Origin: 9FT-COMBO-53-11 sp040900215
Lineage (GTDB): Bacteria; Patescibacteriota; WWE3; 9FT-COMBO-53-11
DNA: 14,272 bases
Assembly (NCBI GenBank): GCA_040900215.1
Contig: JBBDZL010000021.1
Coordinates: forward strand, 1-14,272
Reading direction: 5' to 3'
A program made the translations under genes and the position numbers. Positions 14,085-14,272 of the stretch are shown in pieces (the first letter of the stretch is position 1; every line of letters starts with the position of its first letter). The notes beneath the pieces were generated by a model. That model saw nothing but the letters and a program-made list of their open reading frames with translations. It was not told where the DNA came from and searched no databases.

Positions 14085-14114
14085 GGGGCTTTGCAGGAAA
14101 AACCCGCTAACCCC
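14085..14114 (-). other. Strong hairpin between the partial gene and the ATPase gene
   Basis: On the minus strand GGGG..GCGGG pairs with CCTGC..CCCC around a TTTTT loop, about 11 bp with a small internal loop. It directly abuts the stop codon of the upstream partial gene but no T-run follows it, so it is not a standard terminator. It may shape or protect the message between the two genes. Confidence 0.4.
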
Positions 14115-14272
14115 TAACCTTTTGTAATCCCAAATTCGAACAAGCTTTTCGAGATGTAATAAAGGGAAACCGCCAGAACCAACAGCGCCAGCAGGGAGAT
14201 TTCTAACCCTCCAAAAGGGAGAATTGCCAGCCCGCCGGCCACTCCCAATAGCGAAATCAGCGCCGTACTGCA
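14114..14272 (-). CDS. C-terminal fragment of a membrane protein
   Basis: Fifty-two codons end in TAG (14114-14116) on the minus strand; the rest of the gene lies beyond the right edge. The fragment has two hydrophobic segments separated by a short turn (LISLLGVAGGLAILPFGG, then LEISLLALLVLAVSLYYIS) and a short polar tail ending EFGITKG. Only a membrane protein can be claimed. It is 73 nt upstream of the ATPase gene in the same direction, so it is likely a member of the same operon. Confidence 0.6.
   Translation of the reverse strand, partial: CSTALISLLGVAGGLAILPFGGLEISLLALLVLAVSLYYISKSLFEFGITKG

Overview
The window looks like a Candidate Phyla Radiation (Patescibacteria) chromosome scaffold. 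The signs are a short intron-interrupted 16S rRNA gene whose 530-loop primer site differs from consensus, a compact one-strand layout, short housekeeping proteins, and a VirD4/TraD-like ATPase followed by a large membrane protein, a pairing I associate with this group. TGA is used as an ordinary stop and TGG encodes Trp, so a UGA-recoded lineage is unlikely. I cannot place it below phylum level. Every gene I can support lies on the minus strand, so the layout below follows transcription, from high to low coordinates.

14272-8540: the C-terminal end of an unknown membrane protein, then an apparent operon: a VirD4/TraD-like P-loop ATPase with a proline-rich N-terminus (846 aa), a polytopic membrane protein of unknown function (534 aa), a ZIP metal transporter (its ATG overlaps the preceding TGA), a VKOR-family disulfide-generating enzyme (4 nt after the ZIP stop) and a 51-aa protein. 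Energised transfer at the envelope, metal uptake and disulfide formation are thus tightly linked.

8514-7237: a two-helix membrane protein with its own near-consensus promoter, and a 103-aa acidic protein whose N-terminus resembles that of the 51-aa protein. Each of these two transcription units ends in a clear intrinsic terminator.

7119-5898: mnmA (tRNA 2-thiouridylase), followed by a nested inverted-repeat element that contains its terminator.

5882-3245: the 16S rRNA gene. Its 3' end is split after U1498 (E. coli numbering) by a 767-nt group I intron carrying a LAGLIDADG homing endonuclease. A perfect 18-nt inverted repeat on the two sides of the gene forms the expected precursor processing stem, and a strong terminator follows. 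A 100-N scaffold gap lies in the trailer. No 23S or 5S gene is visible.

3200-1: tRNA-Ile(GAT), a HAD-family phosphatase starting with TTG, a four-domain ribosomal protein S1, and radA, which runs off the left edge.

The strongest discoveries are the decoding-site intron, with its core overlapped by the endonuclease frame, and the ATPase/membrane protein/ZIP/VKOR operon.
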